Below, in pieces: positions 1 through 7,059 of a stretch of 14,243 nucleotides of DNA. A program made the translations under genes and the position numbers. Below the pieces are notes generated by a model. The model was not told the origin of the DNA and did no database searches. It was given only the letters and a program-made list of their open reading frames with translations. Numbering within the stretch: position 1 is the stretch's first letter; every line of letters starts with the position of its first letter. Source of the DNA: CAZDDW01 sp043811105 (GTDB lineage Bacteria; Patescibacteriota; Patescibacteriia; UBA9934; CAZDDW01); the NCBI GenBank assembly GCA_043811105.1, contig JBDRNK010000014.1:1-14243 (forward strand), written 5' to 3'.

Positions 1-780
1 TGTGAATGTTTTGTTTATTATAAGTTCAATAAACAAATTATTATCTAAATCCTGTCGTATCAGTATTTGTCCTCCGTGCTCTGATAAATGTTTTACCGCC
101 TGCTCTGATGTGTGTTCTTGAAAATATGAAATCCAGTTTCCAACAGGAATTGAAAGAGCCATAATAAGCCCGTCTGTGGGAGTAATTGTCGTTATTTCTG
201 CGATATCACCAATGTTTATTTTAATATCTGATTCAGACAGATTAAGCTTGAGTACTAGTTTCTCATTAGTATCGAATAATATATACCCTAATGTGTTTGG
301 CAACATTCTAGAAACAAACGGAATCTTTTTTGGTTGACTGTTTAAATTGTATATATTTTTGCTTATTATTACAGTTTTAGAGTTTGTTTCTACAATATAT
401 CCGGCATCTATTAATGTAGTTTTAATTTCCTCTGGTATTTGACCGTGAAAGGCTAATACACGGCTATGATCTCTATTAATAAAAACAGACACCTCACCTT
501 GAATATATGGTGCAATTATGTTTAAGGTCAGGCCCCTGTCTGTGATCAGGCTCAAGTTGGAAAATTTGTCTAATAATATAGGCCAGGTTTGTTTTGTTGG
601 GGTTAGTCGAATGGTGATTGCAGTGTTTTCCGGAGCATACGCTGCCAGTGTGTCTCGTGTAAACCAGGCTTGAATTAATAGAATTCCGACAAACAAAGAA
701 AATAATTGCAGACCCCAAACAGCTCGCCGGGTGTGGCGAGCTGTTTTGTTGCTATTAAGGGGTATATTTAGACTTGGCAT
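1..780 (-). CDS. Membrane-anchored protein of unknown function, 3' end beyond window
   Basis: An open frame of 260 codons runs from ATG at 780 to the left edge with no stop. The start overlaps the last base of the pnp stop codon (TAATG), so translation is probably coupled to pnp and the gene belongs to the same operon. The N-terminus is basic (residues 10-20, with K, R, H, R, R), followed by one hydrophobic segment at about 21-40. That is a type II membrane anchor or an uncleaved signal. The rest (about 45-260) has the alternating hydrophobic pattern of a soluble extracytoplasmic domain, with no cysteines and no catalytic motif I can name. I do not recognise a family. The beginning, 'ENTAITIRL', loosely recalls DUF3352-type exported proteins, but this is only an impression. 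The frame is certain; the function is unknown. Confidence 0.8.
   Translation of the reverse strand, partial: MPSLNIPLNSNKTARHTRRAVWGLQLFSLFVGILLIQAWFTRDTLAAYAPENTAITIRLTPTKQTWPILLDKFSNLSLITDRGLTLNIIAPYIQGEVSVFINRDHSRVLAFHGQIPEEIKTTLIDAGYIVETNSKTVIISKNIYNLNSQPKKIPFVSRMLPNTLGYILFDTNEKLVLKLNLSESDIKINIGDIAEITTITPTDGLIMALSIPVGNWISYFQEHTSEQAVKHLSEHGGQILIRQDLDNNLFIELIINKTFT
717..746. repeat. Perfect 12-bp inverted repeat inside the start of the gene after pnp
   Basis: The arms AAACAGCTCGCC (717-728) and GGCGAGCTGTTT (735-746) are perfect reverse complements around a 6-base loop. With its A and T flanks it resembles a bidirectional intrinsic terminator. It lies 34 bases inside the downstream reading frame, in codons 12-22 of that protein. 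It could attenuate transcription past pnp or block ribosomes; neither can be shown from sequence. Confidence 0.7.
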
Positions 781-3017
781 TATCGGGTGTTTCCTTGTTT
801 TGGTGGGCGACTGTTGTGATCTCTATTATTGCTGGGTCTAGAGTCGCGACCGCCTGAAGAATTGATTGGTTTCTCTGGGTATACATTACCAGGCGCTTGC
901 TTCATCGACAAGTTCACTCGACCCATGTTGTCAATTTCCAACACTTTAACAAATATTTCATCACCCACGTTTATAATGTCGGTAACATTATCTACTCGCC
1001 ATGGTGCTAATTCAGAAACATGAACCATACCGTCTTTCTTAGGCAACAATTCAACAAAAGCTCCAAAATCCATGATGCGAACAACCTTGCCTTTGAATAT
1101 TTCACCAGGCTCAATTTCACGAGTTAAATTTTTAATCATAGTCAAAGCTTTGTCAGCTGATTCGCTACCAATTGAAGTGATCATAATCAAACCATTATCT
1201 TCTATATCAATTGCTTGTACACCTGTAGTGTCAATGATCTCGTTGATTATTTTTCCACCAGGACCAATAACATCACCTATTTTTTCCGGATTAATCTTGT
1301 GGGTGATAATTCGTGGAGCATGGGGAGATAGCTCAGCTCGTGGCTCAGCAATAGCGCTGGCGATCCCTTCAAGGATATCTATTCGAGCCTGTTTGGACTG
1401 TTTGAATGTTTGTTCAACAATGTCGTGAGTTAGTCCAAAAGTTTTTGTGTCCATTTGAATTGCAGTAATACCATCTTTGGTTCCAGTGATTTTGAAATCC
1501 ATTCCACCAGGACCGTCTTCAAGATCTTGTATATCAGTTAACACTTTCCAATTTCCTTTTTCATCAGCTGCCAACCCCATGGCCACACCGGCTACTGGAT
1601 TTTTAATTGGTACACCAGCATCCATTAAAGCCAGGGTCGAGGCACAAGTTGAGGCCATTGAACTAGATCCGTTTGATTCAAAGACTTCAGAGACAACACG
1701 AATAGCATATGGAAAATCTTCTTTGGCCGGAATCATTGAAATCAAAGCTTTTTCTGCTAGAGCACCGTGACCAATATCTCGTCGGCCAGGACCGCGCATC
1801 GGTTTGGTTTCACCAACAGAAAAAGGAGGGAAGTTGTAATGATGCATGTAGCGCTGAGTACCCAGGGTCTCCATTCCATCCAAGGTTTGTTCATCACCAG
1901 GCGAACCAAGGGTTACTATTGATACGACCTGAGTTTCTCCGCGTTTGAAATGGCTTGAGCCGTGTACTCTTGGTAGCACCCCAACCTCGTTGACCAAAGG
2001 TCGAACCTCAGTCAGTTTACGGCCATCAACACGCTTTCCTTCTTCCACTATGGTACGCGACACTTCGACTTCGATTAGTTCATAAACTAAGCTGCGACCG
2101 AAACTCAGATATTCTTCGTCAACACCTTTTTCAACCAAGTGTTCAATCAACTCATCTTCAATTTGAGCCATAGCTGCGCGACGTTCTTTTTTAGTGGCTT
2201 TTGGCTTAGTATAGTAATATTCTTTTGTTTTTTCAGCTACAAAAGGTTTGGCCAGGGCATGAATACCATCTTCAATTTCTTTAACAGTGATTTCCTTTTC
2301 TGTGGACGGGCTCATTACATCAATTTTTTCAAGGCCTACTTTTTGACGAATCTCTTCCATTAAGTCAATAACCTTTTTTAGGTGTTTGCGTCCGAAAGCG
2401 AAAGCTTCAACAACCACATCTTCGCTTACTTCTTTTGCATCAGCTTCAACCATTAGGATTTTTTCATCGGTTCCTGAGAAAGCTAAATCAAGAATGGATT
2501 TTTTTCTTGCCTCATATGAAGGGTTGATTACCCACTGACCATCAATCTGGCCGACCCTGATTCCACCAAGCGGACCATTCCACGGGATGTCGGACATGTG
2601 TAGTACACAAGAAGCACCAATGATGGCCAAAATATCTGGATCATTCTCGCCGTCAAACGAAAGGACGGTCAGAACAACCTGGACTTCGTTGCGCATTTTT
2701 TGATCAAACAACGGACGAATACCACGATCGATTGAGCGACCGACCAGTGTGGCTTCATCAGTGGCCTTGCCCTCACGTTTCATAAAGCGAGAGCCTTTGA
2801 TCCGTCCGGCAGCGTATAATTTTTCTTCGTATTCAATCATCAGCGGAAAGAAATCAATTCCTTCACGTTTTTGTTTGCTCATCACGGCCGTAGCCAAAAG
2901 GAGCGTTTCCCCATACTGAACAGTACAGGAAGCGTTTGCTTGAGCGGCATATTTGCCAGTCTCAATGATCAGTGGTTTTCCGCCCCACTCGATCTCAAAT
3001 CTTTGAATGTTTGACAT
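780..3017 (-). CDS. pnp: Polyribonucleotide nucleotidyltransferase (PNPase)
   Basis: This is a full-length PNPase of 745 residues. It degrades RNA 3' to 5' by phosphorolysis, works as a trimer in the cytoplasm and is central to mRNA turnover. The order is RNase PH core 1, an all-alpha linker, RNase PH core 2, KH and S1. Core 2 shows RGETQ and the metal/phosphate site LEDGPGGMDFK, whose two aspartates and lysine align with D486, D492 and K494 of the E. coli enzyme. The KH domain carries the GPGG loop (VIGPGGKIINEI). The S1 domain follows (GEIFKGKVVRIMDFGAFVE...), then a short S/R/N-rich tail. The start ATG at 3017 has no SD. It lies downstream of rpsO and a NYN gene, the usual rpsO-pnp linkage with one extra gene inserted. 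Confidence 0.98.
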   Translation of the reverse strand: MSNIQRFEIEWGGKPLIIETGKYAAQANASCTVQYGETLLLATAVMSKQKREGIDFFPLMIEYEEKLYAAGRIKGSRFMKREGKATDEATLVGRSIDRGIRPLFDQKMRNEVQVVLTVLSFDGENDPDILAIIGASCVLHMSDIPWNGPLGGIRVGQIDGQWVINPSYEARKKSILDLAFSGTDEKILMVEADAKEVSEDVVVEAFAFGRKHLKKVIDLMEEIRQKVGLEKIDVMSPSTEKEITVKEIEDGIHALAKPFVAEKTKEYYYTKPKATKKERRAAMAQIEDELIEHLVEKGVDEEYLSFGRSLVYELIEVEVSRTIVEEGKRVDGRKLTEVRPLVNEVGVLPRVHGSSHFKRGETQVVSIVTLGSPGDEQTLDGMETLGTQRYMHHYNFPPFSVGETKPMRGPGRRDIGHGALAEKALISMIPAKEDFPYAIRVVSEVFESNGSSSMASTCASTLALMDAGVPIKNPVAGVAMGLAADEKGNWKVLTDIQDLEDGPGGMDFKITGTKDGITAIQMDTKTFGLTHDIVEQTFKQSKQARIDILEGIASAIAEPRAELSPHAPRIITHKINPEKIGDVIGPGGKIINEIIDTTGVQAIDIEDNGLIMITSIGSESADKALTMIKNLTREIEPGEIFKGKVVRIMDFGAFVELLPKKDGMVHVSELAPWRVDNVTDIINVGDEIFVKVLEIDNMGRVNLSMKQAPGNVYPEKPINSSGGRDSRPSNNRDHNSRPPKQGNTR

Positions 3018-3030
3018 AGTGTGTTTTGAA

Positions 3031-3101
3031 CTCGGCTTTGCCGAGAAAGGTCACACTGAGGCTCAAGACCCCAGAAAGGATCTCATTGTCTCAGTGCGAC
3101 C
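3031..3101. repeat. Compound palindromic repeat between the NYN gene and pnp
   Basis: This gap holds two nested hairpins. CTCGGC (3031-3036) and GCCGAG (3040-3045) form a 6-bp stem with a TTT loop. Farther out, GGTCACACTGAG (3049-3060) pairs with CTCAGTGCGACC (3090-3101), 11 of 12 matching. The form is that of a REP-like intergenic element. As RNA it would sit just before the pnp start, where it could act as a processing site, as hairpins before pnp do in other bacteria. No clear U-run follows, so I do not call it a terminator. Confidence 0.65.
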
Positions 3102-3109
3102 GGAATTAA

Positions 3110-3637
3110 TTAGTTATTAGTTTTTTTGTTTTTTGGCGCTGTGGTGATTAAATAACGCTTTTTGTTTTCTGATAGATTGGTATATTTGTCTACTCTTTCA
3201 ATCAGTCGAGATGAGGTTGTTTCACGAAAAGCCACCACTTCCATTATTCGACCGCGTGCTTCTATATATTCAACCAAAGGAATAAAGTCACCATCTCCGG
3301 ACACGAGAACAATTGCATCAACCATATCCAGAATCTTTATGGCATCAACAGCAATTCCTACATCCCAATCAGCTTTTTTCAGACCAGAGGCGTACTCCAT
3401 TAATTCTTTTTCCTTGGTTTCAATTCCTAGTTTTTTCAAGGCTTCAAAAAAAGCAGTTTCTTCACCGGTCTTGGTGCTAACGACATAAGCAATGGCTCGC
3501 ACGAGTTTGCGTTCACCAACAGCATCTTTAACAATGTTTCCAAAATTAACTTTTTGATTAAAAACATTACGAGCTGAATAGTACATGTTTTGAGTGTCGA
3601 TAAACACAGCGACACGTTGATCAGGGCGAGAAATCAT
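3110..3637 (-). CDS. NYN-domain (LabA/DUF88-like) putative ribonuclease
   Basis: A 175-residue single-domain protein of the NYN/LabA (DUF88) family, a PIN-like fold often found to be a metal-dependent RNase. Family hallmarks are visible: an N-terminal strand ending in an acidic residue (VAVFIDTQNMYY, about residues 9-20), a central KKADWDVGIAVDAIKI with two aspartates (about 86-101), and the LVSGDGDFIPLVEYI motif (about 109-123) that supplies further acidic ligands. The last 20 or so residues are lysine/asparagine-rich. It lies between rpsO and pnp on the same strand, so it is very likely co-transcribed with two genes of translation and RNA decay. That supports an RNA-processing role, but its substrate is unknown. 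ATG at 3637 has no SD. The family call is firm; activity is inferred. Confidence 0.9.
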   Translation of the reverse strand: MISRPDQRVAVFIDTQNMYYSARNVFNQKVNFGNIVKDAVGERKLVRAIAYVVSTKTGEETAFFEALKKLGIETKEKELMEYASGLKKADWDVGIAVDAIKILDMVDAIVLVSGDGDFIPLVEYIEARGRIMEVVAFRETTSSRLIERVDKYTNLSENKKRYLITTAPKNKKTNN

Positions 3638-3648
3638 ATAAAGTTCAG

Positions 3649-3670
3649 AACCCGCCCTTACGGGCGGGTT
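3649..3670 (-). terminator. GC-rich hairpin after rpsO
   Basis: AACCCGCCC (3649-3657) and GGGCGGGTT (3662-3670) form a perfect 9-bp stem with a TTAC loop, between the rpsO stop and the NYN start. On the minus strand the following bases are TCTGAACTTTA, a poor U-tract. It is therefore probably a partial terminator or mRNA-stabilising 3' hairpin for rpsO rather than a complete stop. Confidence 0.55.
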
Positions 3671-3678
3671 TGTTTAGT

Positions 3679-3942
3679 TTATTTTAATTTTAATGCCTCT
3701 TTAAGCTTGGCACAAGCTTTTTCATCTTCTCGTTCCAGGTATTTTAACAAACGTCGTCGTTCAGAAACCTTCTTAATAAGACCTCGACGGCTGGAAAAGT
3801 CTTTTTTGTGTTCTTTAAGATGTTTGGTTAAATCCAGAACTTCCGCGGTTAAAATAGCGATTTGAACCTGTGGAGACCCTGTATCCGATTGATGAGTTCG
3901 GAACTTTTCAATGATTTTCTGCTTTTTTTGTGCTGTGAGCAT
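3679..3942 (-). CDS. rpsO: Small ribosomal subunit protein S15
   Basis: A protein of 87 residues starting at ATG 3942; the family is usually 88-89. S15 binds the central domain of 16S rRNA and helps to nucleate the platform of the 30S subunit. The family signature is clear: the THQSDTGSPQVQIA region, then HLKEHKKDFSSRRGL and the basic RRRLLKYL helix. An in-frame TTG two codons upstream (3948) is possible, but the ATG gives the expected MLTA... N-terminus. No SD is close. It heads the operon with the NYN gene and pnp and has its own strong promoter and a structured leader. Confidence 0.97.
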   Translation of the reverse strand: MLTAQKKQKIIEKFRTHQSDTGSPQVQIAILTAEVLDLTKHLKEHKKDFSSRRGLIKKVSERRRLLKYLEREDEKACAKLKEALKLK

Positions 3943-3948
3943 AAACAA

Positions 3949-4018
3949 TGTGTCGCCTTTTACCCGAGAATACGGGGCTCAATCCGTAAACCAAGGCCAA
4001 GGCCATTAATAATAATCT
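3949..4018 (-). promoter_or_regulatory. Structured 5' leader of rpsO, possible S15 autoregulatory element
   Basis: From the predicted transcription start near 4018 to the rpsO ATG there are about 75 bases. The minus strand can pair GGCC with GGCC around TT, then TTTAC with GTAAA closing over an inner CCCG/CGGG stem; TACGG/CCGTA is a competing pair. S15 of several bacteria represses its own mRNA through unrelated leader folds. Mutually exclusive helices right before the start fit such a role, but no known S15 leader motif was matched. Confidence 0.35.
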
Positions 4019-4024
4019 TGGCTA

Positions 4025-4053
4025 AACATAGCATAGATAGTATTAGCTGTCAA
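4025..4053 (-). promoter_or_regulatory. Promoter of the rpsO operon
   Basis: On the minus strand TTGACA (4053-4048) is followed after exactly 17 bases by TATGTT (4030-4025), preceded by TGC as an extended -10. The -35 is a consensus match and the -10 keeps T, A, T and the final T. Transcription should start near 4018. Confidence 0.8.
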
Positions 4054-4067
4054 ATAATTTAAGTAAG

Positions 4068-4102
4068 AAAAAACCCTGAACTAGACCAAGGTCAGTACAG
4101 GG
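4068..4102 (-). terminator. Intrinsic terminator of the MopE-motif gene
   Basis: On the minus strand CCCTG (4102-4098) pairs with CAGGG (4078-4074) and the interior forms a GACC/GGTC stem with small mismatches. Six U residues follow at once (4073-4068). It ends the unit starting at 5239 just before the rpsO promoter. Confidence 0.85.
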
Positions 4103-4129
4103 CTGGCTAAGCTTTCGCTTAGTTAGATG

Positions 4130-5239
4130 TTATTCAAGACGGTGGAGCTGAATGTCGTCCAATTCTACTGCTCCGTTGGCCCTGCCCCAACCAATCTGCA
4201 GATTGGCTTGGTCAAATTGAGCATCAGCTGGGACAGAGAGGCGTGCCTCAGCTTCTGCCCATTCAGATGAAGCCGACAAGTTCATCAACAAGGTCGATGT
4301 GATCGGGTTGTCATCTTGATCAACCAGGCGGATAGCCAGCTCTTTTCTGGTCGGAGCTGTGAAGGCCGTTTTGAGCAAATAGTACTGGCCCGGGTGGATA
4401 TTTAACTCACGAACACTGATACAGGCTGCAAAGTGATCAATATCTTGGGCGCGTGACCCACCTTGGAGAACCAGCGACTTTTGGTTTTCATCATCCATGT
4501 CTTCTGCTGCCATGAAAACGTCGTCGTTGGTTGCAGCACGGAATTCCCAGCCTTCATACATCATTGGGACGTCGGTTGAAGTCATGATCGGGCCAAGGAA
4601 TTTGTTGAAAGTCCAGTCTGCCCCTGCGTCTGCGATCAGGTTGAGACTGGTGGGTGGTAAAGGTGCTGTTGTGACTGACTCTGCAACAGGTGTAAGTTCG
4701 ATTATGGGTTCTGACAGATTCGCTTCCTCACTAATCACTTCTTCCGCAGAATGTAGGTCTTCATCAGTAGGCAACTCTGTTTCGGAACAGGCATCTTCAT
4801 CAACAACACCGTTGCAGTTGTTGTCGATTTGGTCTTCACAGATTTCGTCCAGGCTCGGGTTGGCCCAGAACACATTGTCATCACAATCCATCAGCTCGCT
4901 GTAACCGTCACGATCTCGGTCGAGAGCAGCGTTCCCGGATTGTTCAATCGTCTCTTCGTTTTGCTCAGCACATTGTCGTGGCACTGTTGGTTCAATGGTT
5001 CGTGTATCAGCACTCAGATCCCAGAGCGGTTTGACGAAAGGCCAGTCCTGGCAGTACTTGGTGATCGGATCATAGACCAGACCAAGATTGCAGATGCAAT
5101 TACATCCATCCCAACTAGCACGGAACCTGGTGGCACAGGTCTCTTCGTCGTCAGGAGCCACGCGGTGCTGTTCTGGCTCCCAGGCATGAGCCGGACCAGC
5201 GATGATGATCATAGTGATCATGATGAAAAGAGCTTTCAT
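4130..5239 (-). CDS. Secreted protein with MopE-type metal-binding motif and C-terminal beta-sandwich
   Basis: A protein of 369 residues. Residues 1-19 are a signal peptide with an AHA cleavage site before Trp20. A cysteine-rich stretch follows (six Cys between 35 and 90). At about 107-151 is the repeat known as the MopE-type putative metal-binding motif: DRDRDGYSELMDCDDN, a proline turn, then CEDQIDNNCNGVVDEDAC. Its Asp and Asn side chains normally bind calcium or copper. An acidic linker (150-185) leads to a C-terminal domain (about 200-369) patterned like a carbohydrate-binding jelly roll (CBM4_9-like), a weaker call. It is monocistronic, with its own promoter, terminator and a strong SD (AAGGAGGAG at 5251-5243), which its neighbours lack. 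Its base composition is visibly more GC-rich than theirs. A cell-surface or extracellular binding role is inferred; no enzyme motif is seen. Confidence 0.85.
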   Translation of the reverse strand: MKALFIMITMIIIAGPAHAWEPEQHRVAPDDEETCATRFRASWDGCNCICNLGLVYDPITKYCQDWPFVKPLWDLSADTRTIEPTVPRQCAEQNEETIEQSGNAALDRDRDGYSELMDCDDNVFWANPSLDEICEDQIDNNCNGVVDEDACSETELPTDEDLHSAEEVISEEANLSEPIIELTPVAESVTTAPLPPTSLNLIADAGADWTFNKFLGPIMTSTDVPMMYEGWEFRAATNDDVFMAAEDMDDENQKSLVLQGGSRAQDIDHFAACISVRELNIHPGQYYLLKTAFTAPTRKELAIRLVDQDDNPITSTLLMNLSASSEWAEAEARLSVPADAQFDQANLQIGWGRANGAVELDDIQLHRLE

Positions 5240-5242
5240 TTG

Positions 5243-5251
5243 CTCCTCCTT
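5243..5251 (-). promoter_or_regulatory. Strong Shine-Dalgarno of the MopE-motif gene
   Basis: AAGGAGGAG on the minus strand with the core GGAGG five bases before ATG 5239. Worth listing because most genes in this window have no recognisable SD; it fixes this start. Confidence 0.85.
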
Positions 5252-5269
5252 CTTGGTTGTTGTGTCCCA

Positions 5270-5298
5270 TTCTTATCAATAATATAAATAATTGTCAA
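5270..5298 (-). promoter_or_regulatory. Probable promoter of the MopE-motif gene
   Basis: TTGACA (5298-5293) is followed after 17 very AT-rich bases by TAAGAA (5275-5270), a weak -10. The predicted start near 5263 gives a short leader ending in the SD. It lies just downstream of a bidirectional terminator, so the gene is insulated from upstream transcription. Confidence 0.6.
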
Positions 5299-5301
5299 TA
5301 T

Positions 5302-5328
5302 AAAAACCCGAACAAAGTTCGGATTTTT
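5302..5328. terminator. Bidirectional intrinsic terminator
   Basis: CCGAAC (5308-5313) and GTTCGG (5317-5322) form a 6-bp stem with an AAA loop, flanked by five A on the left and five T on the right. Read on the minus strand it ends transcription coming from the 5447-6523 gene. Confidence 0.8.
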
Positions 5329-5335
5329 GTGGCCG

Positions 5336-5413
5336 TGCCAGCCGAAGTTTTAGCGAAGACTGGTACCCCGTCATCCGTCCCACGAAGCCCAACATCGCCT
5401 TCGGCTAAGTTGG
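5336..5413. repeat. Two degenerate palindromic repeat units in tandem
   Basis: Unit one spans 5336-5365 with TGCCAG/CTGGTA ends around a CGAAG-containing core. Unit two spans 5389-5413 with CCAAC/GTTGG ends around GCC-TTC-GGC. Both share a short outer stem and a CTTCGGCT or CTTCGCTA core, like the units at 6617-6655 and 9662-9678. The stretch 5329-5446 has no gene. Confidence 0.45.
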
Positions 5414-5446
5414 ACGAAAGGGGATTGAAATTGAGATTAGGAAATC

Positions 5447-6523
5447 TTACCAATTCGTATCTATTTCGTAAGCCTCGTTGTATCGATTTTTCAGATCAGT
5501 ATATCTATCCTTATAGTTTTTCCAAAACTTTTGATATTCTACTTCTGTAAGAAAATTTTCATACATATACTTCATTTGTGGAGCTAGTTTTTTGTGCCAA
5601 TTATAATAGCTAATCGGTAAATCATTTTCATATGTCACCTCCTCTAATTTTAATTTATTTCCTGTTTTCTTATAAAATCCATTATAAGGTGGTGGTACAT
5701 TGTCGTCATCTTCTAATACTAATTGAACGTTATCCAACATAATAACCTTCTCATCAAAAAATTCCTTATCAAGTTTTTTGATAATATCAAAGGCGGTGTT
5801 TCTAACTTTATTGAATATGGCTTCCTGGTGGCCTCCAATGGACAAAAAACCTTTTGGATTCAAATAGTAATTTCCCTCAAAATTCAAATCACCAAAAGCA
5901 AAGAGATGAGAAATAGTGTATTTCAACGCATCTGTTAACCACTGATCAGAAGAATTCAAAAATGATTTAATCATCTCTTTATTTTTCTTTTTATTGTTAA
6001 ACAGGTTGGGATTCTTGAATCTAGCCAAAGCAAGCTTAACCTCCTCAGCCTCCTTTGGGTCTTTATCAACTAACAAATTCCATATTTGCATAACCTGTTT
6101 TTCTGATATTTTCAATGGATCTTGTACGCTTATATATTCCACCAGAGAAAAATCATCATTGAAAAGCTCCTCGAAAAAAGTTTGTAAGAAATCAAACTTT
6201 ATTTTTGTATTAGCCAACATTATTTTTCGTTCGTCTTCCGAATTTGCATTCCACTTCATGGACATATTTATACCACTTATGACAAAAAATCTTGGTCTTT
6301 TGGCTTGCATTCTGGCAATTTCAATGGCTGGTAAAAAATATGTAATAAAGCGTGCGTTGAGTTTTGAATCTAAATCAAAAATTGGCTTACGACTATTTGA
6401 TTTTTTAAAAGCAGGCTCACTGAAACCTATTACAATATCTCTTCCGCCAATATCAACCTTTTTCTTCCCAAGACCCCCTCTTTTTAATATTTGTAATTTT
6501 TTCTTATTAAAATTTATTTTCAT
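5447..6523 (-). CDS. Hypothetical AT-rich cytoplasmic protein
   Basis: A 358-residue protein from ATG 6523. The open frame extends upstream to 6688, but that part translates a palindromic repeat and other non-coding-looking sequence, so the Met at 6523 (KINFNKKKLQILKRG...) is the better start. There is no SD, signal peptide or membrane segment. The protein is rich in Lys, Asn, Phe and Asp. Features to note are an early VDIGGRDIVIGFSEPAF, an alternating strand-like RPRFFVISGINMS near residue 80, and an aromatic, charged C-terminus. I do not recognise a family and name no catalytic motif. The low GC contrasts with the flanking genes and suggests acquisition. It lies downstream of another hypothetical gene across a repeat and ends before a terminator. 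Confidence 0.8.
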   Translation of the reverse strand: MKINFNKKKLQILKRGGLGKKKVDIGGRDIVIGFSEPAFKKSNSRKPIFDLDSKLNARFITYFLPAIEIARMQAKRPRFFVISGINMSMKWNANSEDERKIMLANTKIKFDFLQTFFEELFNDDFSLVEYISVQDPLKISEKQVMQIWNLLVDKDPKEAEEVKLALARFKNPNLFNNKKKNKEMIKSFLNSSDQWLTDALKYTISHLFAFGDLNFEGNYYLNPKGFLSIGGHQEAIFNKVRNTAFDIIKKLDKEFFDEKVIMLDNVQLVLEDDDNVPPPYNGFYKKTGNKLKLEEVTYENDLPISYYNWHKKLAPQMKYMYENFLTEVEYQKFWKNYKDRYTDLKNRYNEAYEIDTNW

Positions 6524-6616
6524 ACACAACAATTCTATCACAATAAGCTTATCAGTTCGATCCCTGTCTGGATCCTCCGCTATATTTAGAGAAGAGTTAT
6601 TCTTACCCCATCGTCT

Positions 6617-6655
6617 GCCCACCATAGCTTGAACGAAGCGAAAGCGACGGTGGGC
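6617..6655. repeat. Palindromic repeat with GCGAAGC core
   Basis: GCCCACC (6617-6623) and GGTGGGC (6649-6655) form a perfect 7-bp stem around an interior containing GAACGAAGCGAAAGCG, in the gap 6524-6705. This form, a GC-rich outer stem around a GCGAAGC core, recurs elsewhere in the window. The element creates a misleading N-terminal extension of the downstream frame. Confidence 0.6.
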
Positions 6656-6705
6656 GAACCTTATCGGGACTAAGATTTGGCAGAACAAGGCGGAATTTTA
6701 TAGGT

Positions 6706-7023
6706 CTACATTATAACCTTAATCATTTTTCGGTTATCTGTGTCTTCGTCTGATGTAAACCATTTATCAGAAAGATTGGGTATGTCTTCTCTGATTTCCG
6801 ACCCCTTCTTTTCTTGCCAATCCTGACATGATCCATCACAGGGTGTAATGTCTACCAATAGATCATAAGCACCAGAAATCAGCTGGCGATGTTTACTGCC
6901 ATCACAGGCTATAATAGTATACCCTCCCAATTCTTTATCTAGCTTTTTTGGGCTTACTTTGATTGGTCTTTCAGAAAACTCTGCATACCAATCTCTGTAT
7001 TCATGTTGTCTGGTTTCTGACAT
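6706..7023 (-). CDS. Small hypothetical protein
   Basis: A 105-residue, soluble, highly charged protein starting at ATG 7023, 36 bases after the MFS transporter stop on the same strand. The sequence has an aromatic start (HEYRDWYAEF), a central GGYTIIACDGSKHRQLISGAYDLL that alternates like beta strands, and two cysteines in TPCDGSCQDW that could form a disulfide or bind metal. I recognise no family. There is no SD. The close spacing makes co-transcription with the transporter likely. It is plausible as a real gene from its codon-like composition and the lack of a competing frame, but unverified. Confidence 0.65.
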   Translation of the reverse strand: MSETRQHEYRDWYAEFSERPIKVSPKKLDKELGGYTIIACDGSKHRQLISGAYDLLVDITPCDGSCQDWQEKKGSEIREDIPNLSDKWFTSDEDTDNRKMIKVIM

Positions 7024-7059
7024 AGTTTTTATAAACGTTAATTCTCTACGAGGTTAGAT

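Noticed and set aside
494..718. A 74-residue minus-strand frame
   Set aside because: It is out of frame with the continuous 260-codon frame 780-1, which has a membrane anchor and no stop and explains the same DNA.
4105..4125. Hairpin CTAAGC-TTTC-GCTTAG as a second terminator of the MopE-motif gene
   Set aside because: It has no U-run; the strong terminator at 4068-4102 follows at once.
6540..6590. A tRNA-like 3' end on the plus strand (AGTTCGATCC, then CTGTC and GGATCCTCC), suggesting a broken tRNA gene
   Set aside because: The T stem cannot form: only three pairs are possible, and no D or anticodon arm lies upstream. It may be a tRNA scar, but the sequence does not support a gene call.
6524..6688. 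N-terminal extension of the 5447-6523 protein to 6688
   Set aside because: It translates a palindromic repeat and arginine-rich nonsense. The Met at 6523 starts the coherent protein.
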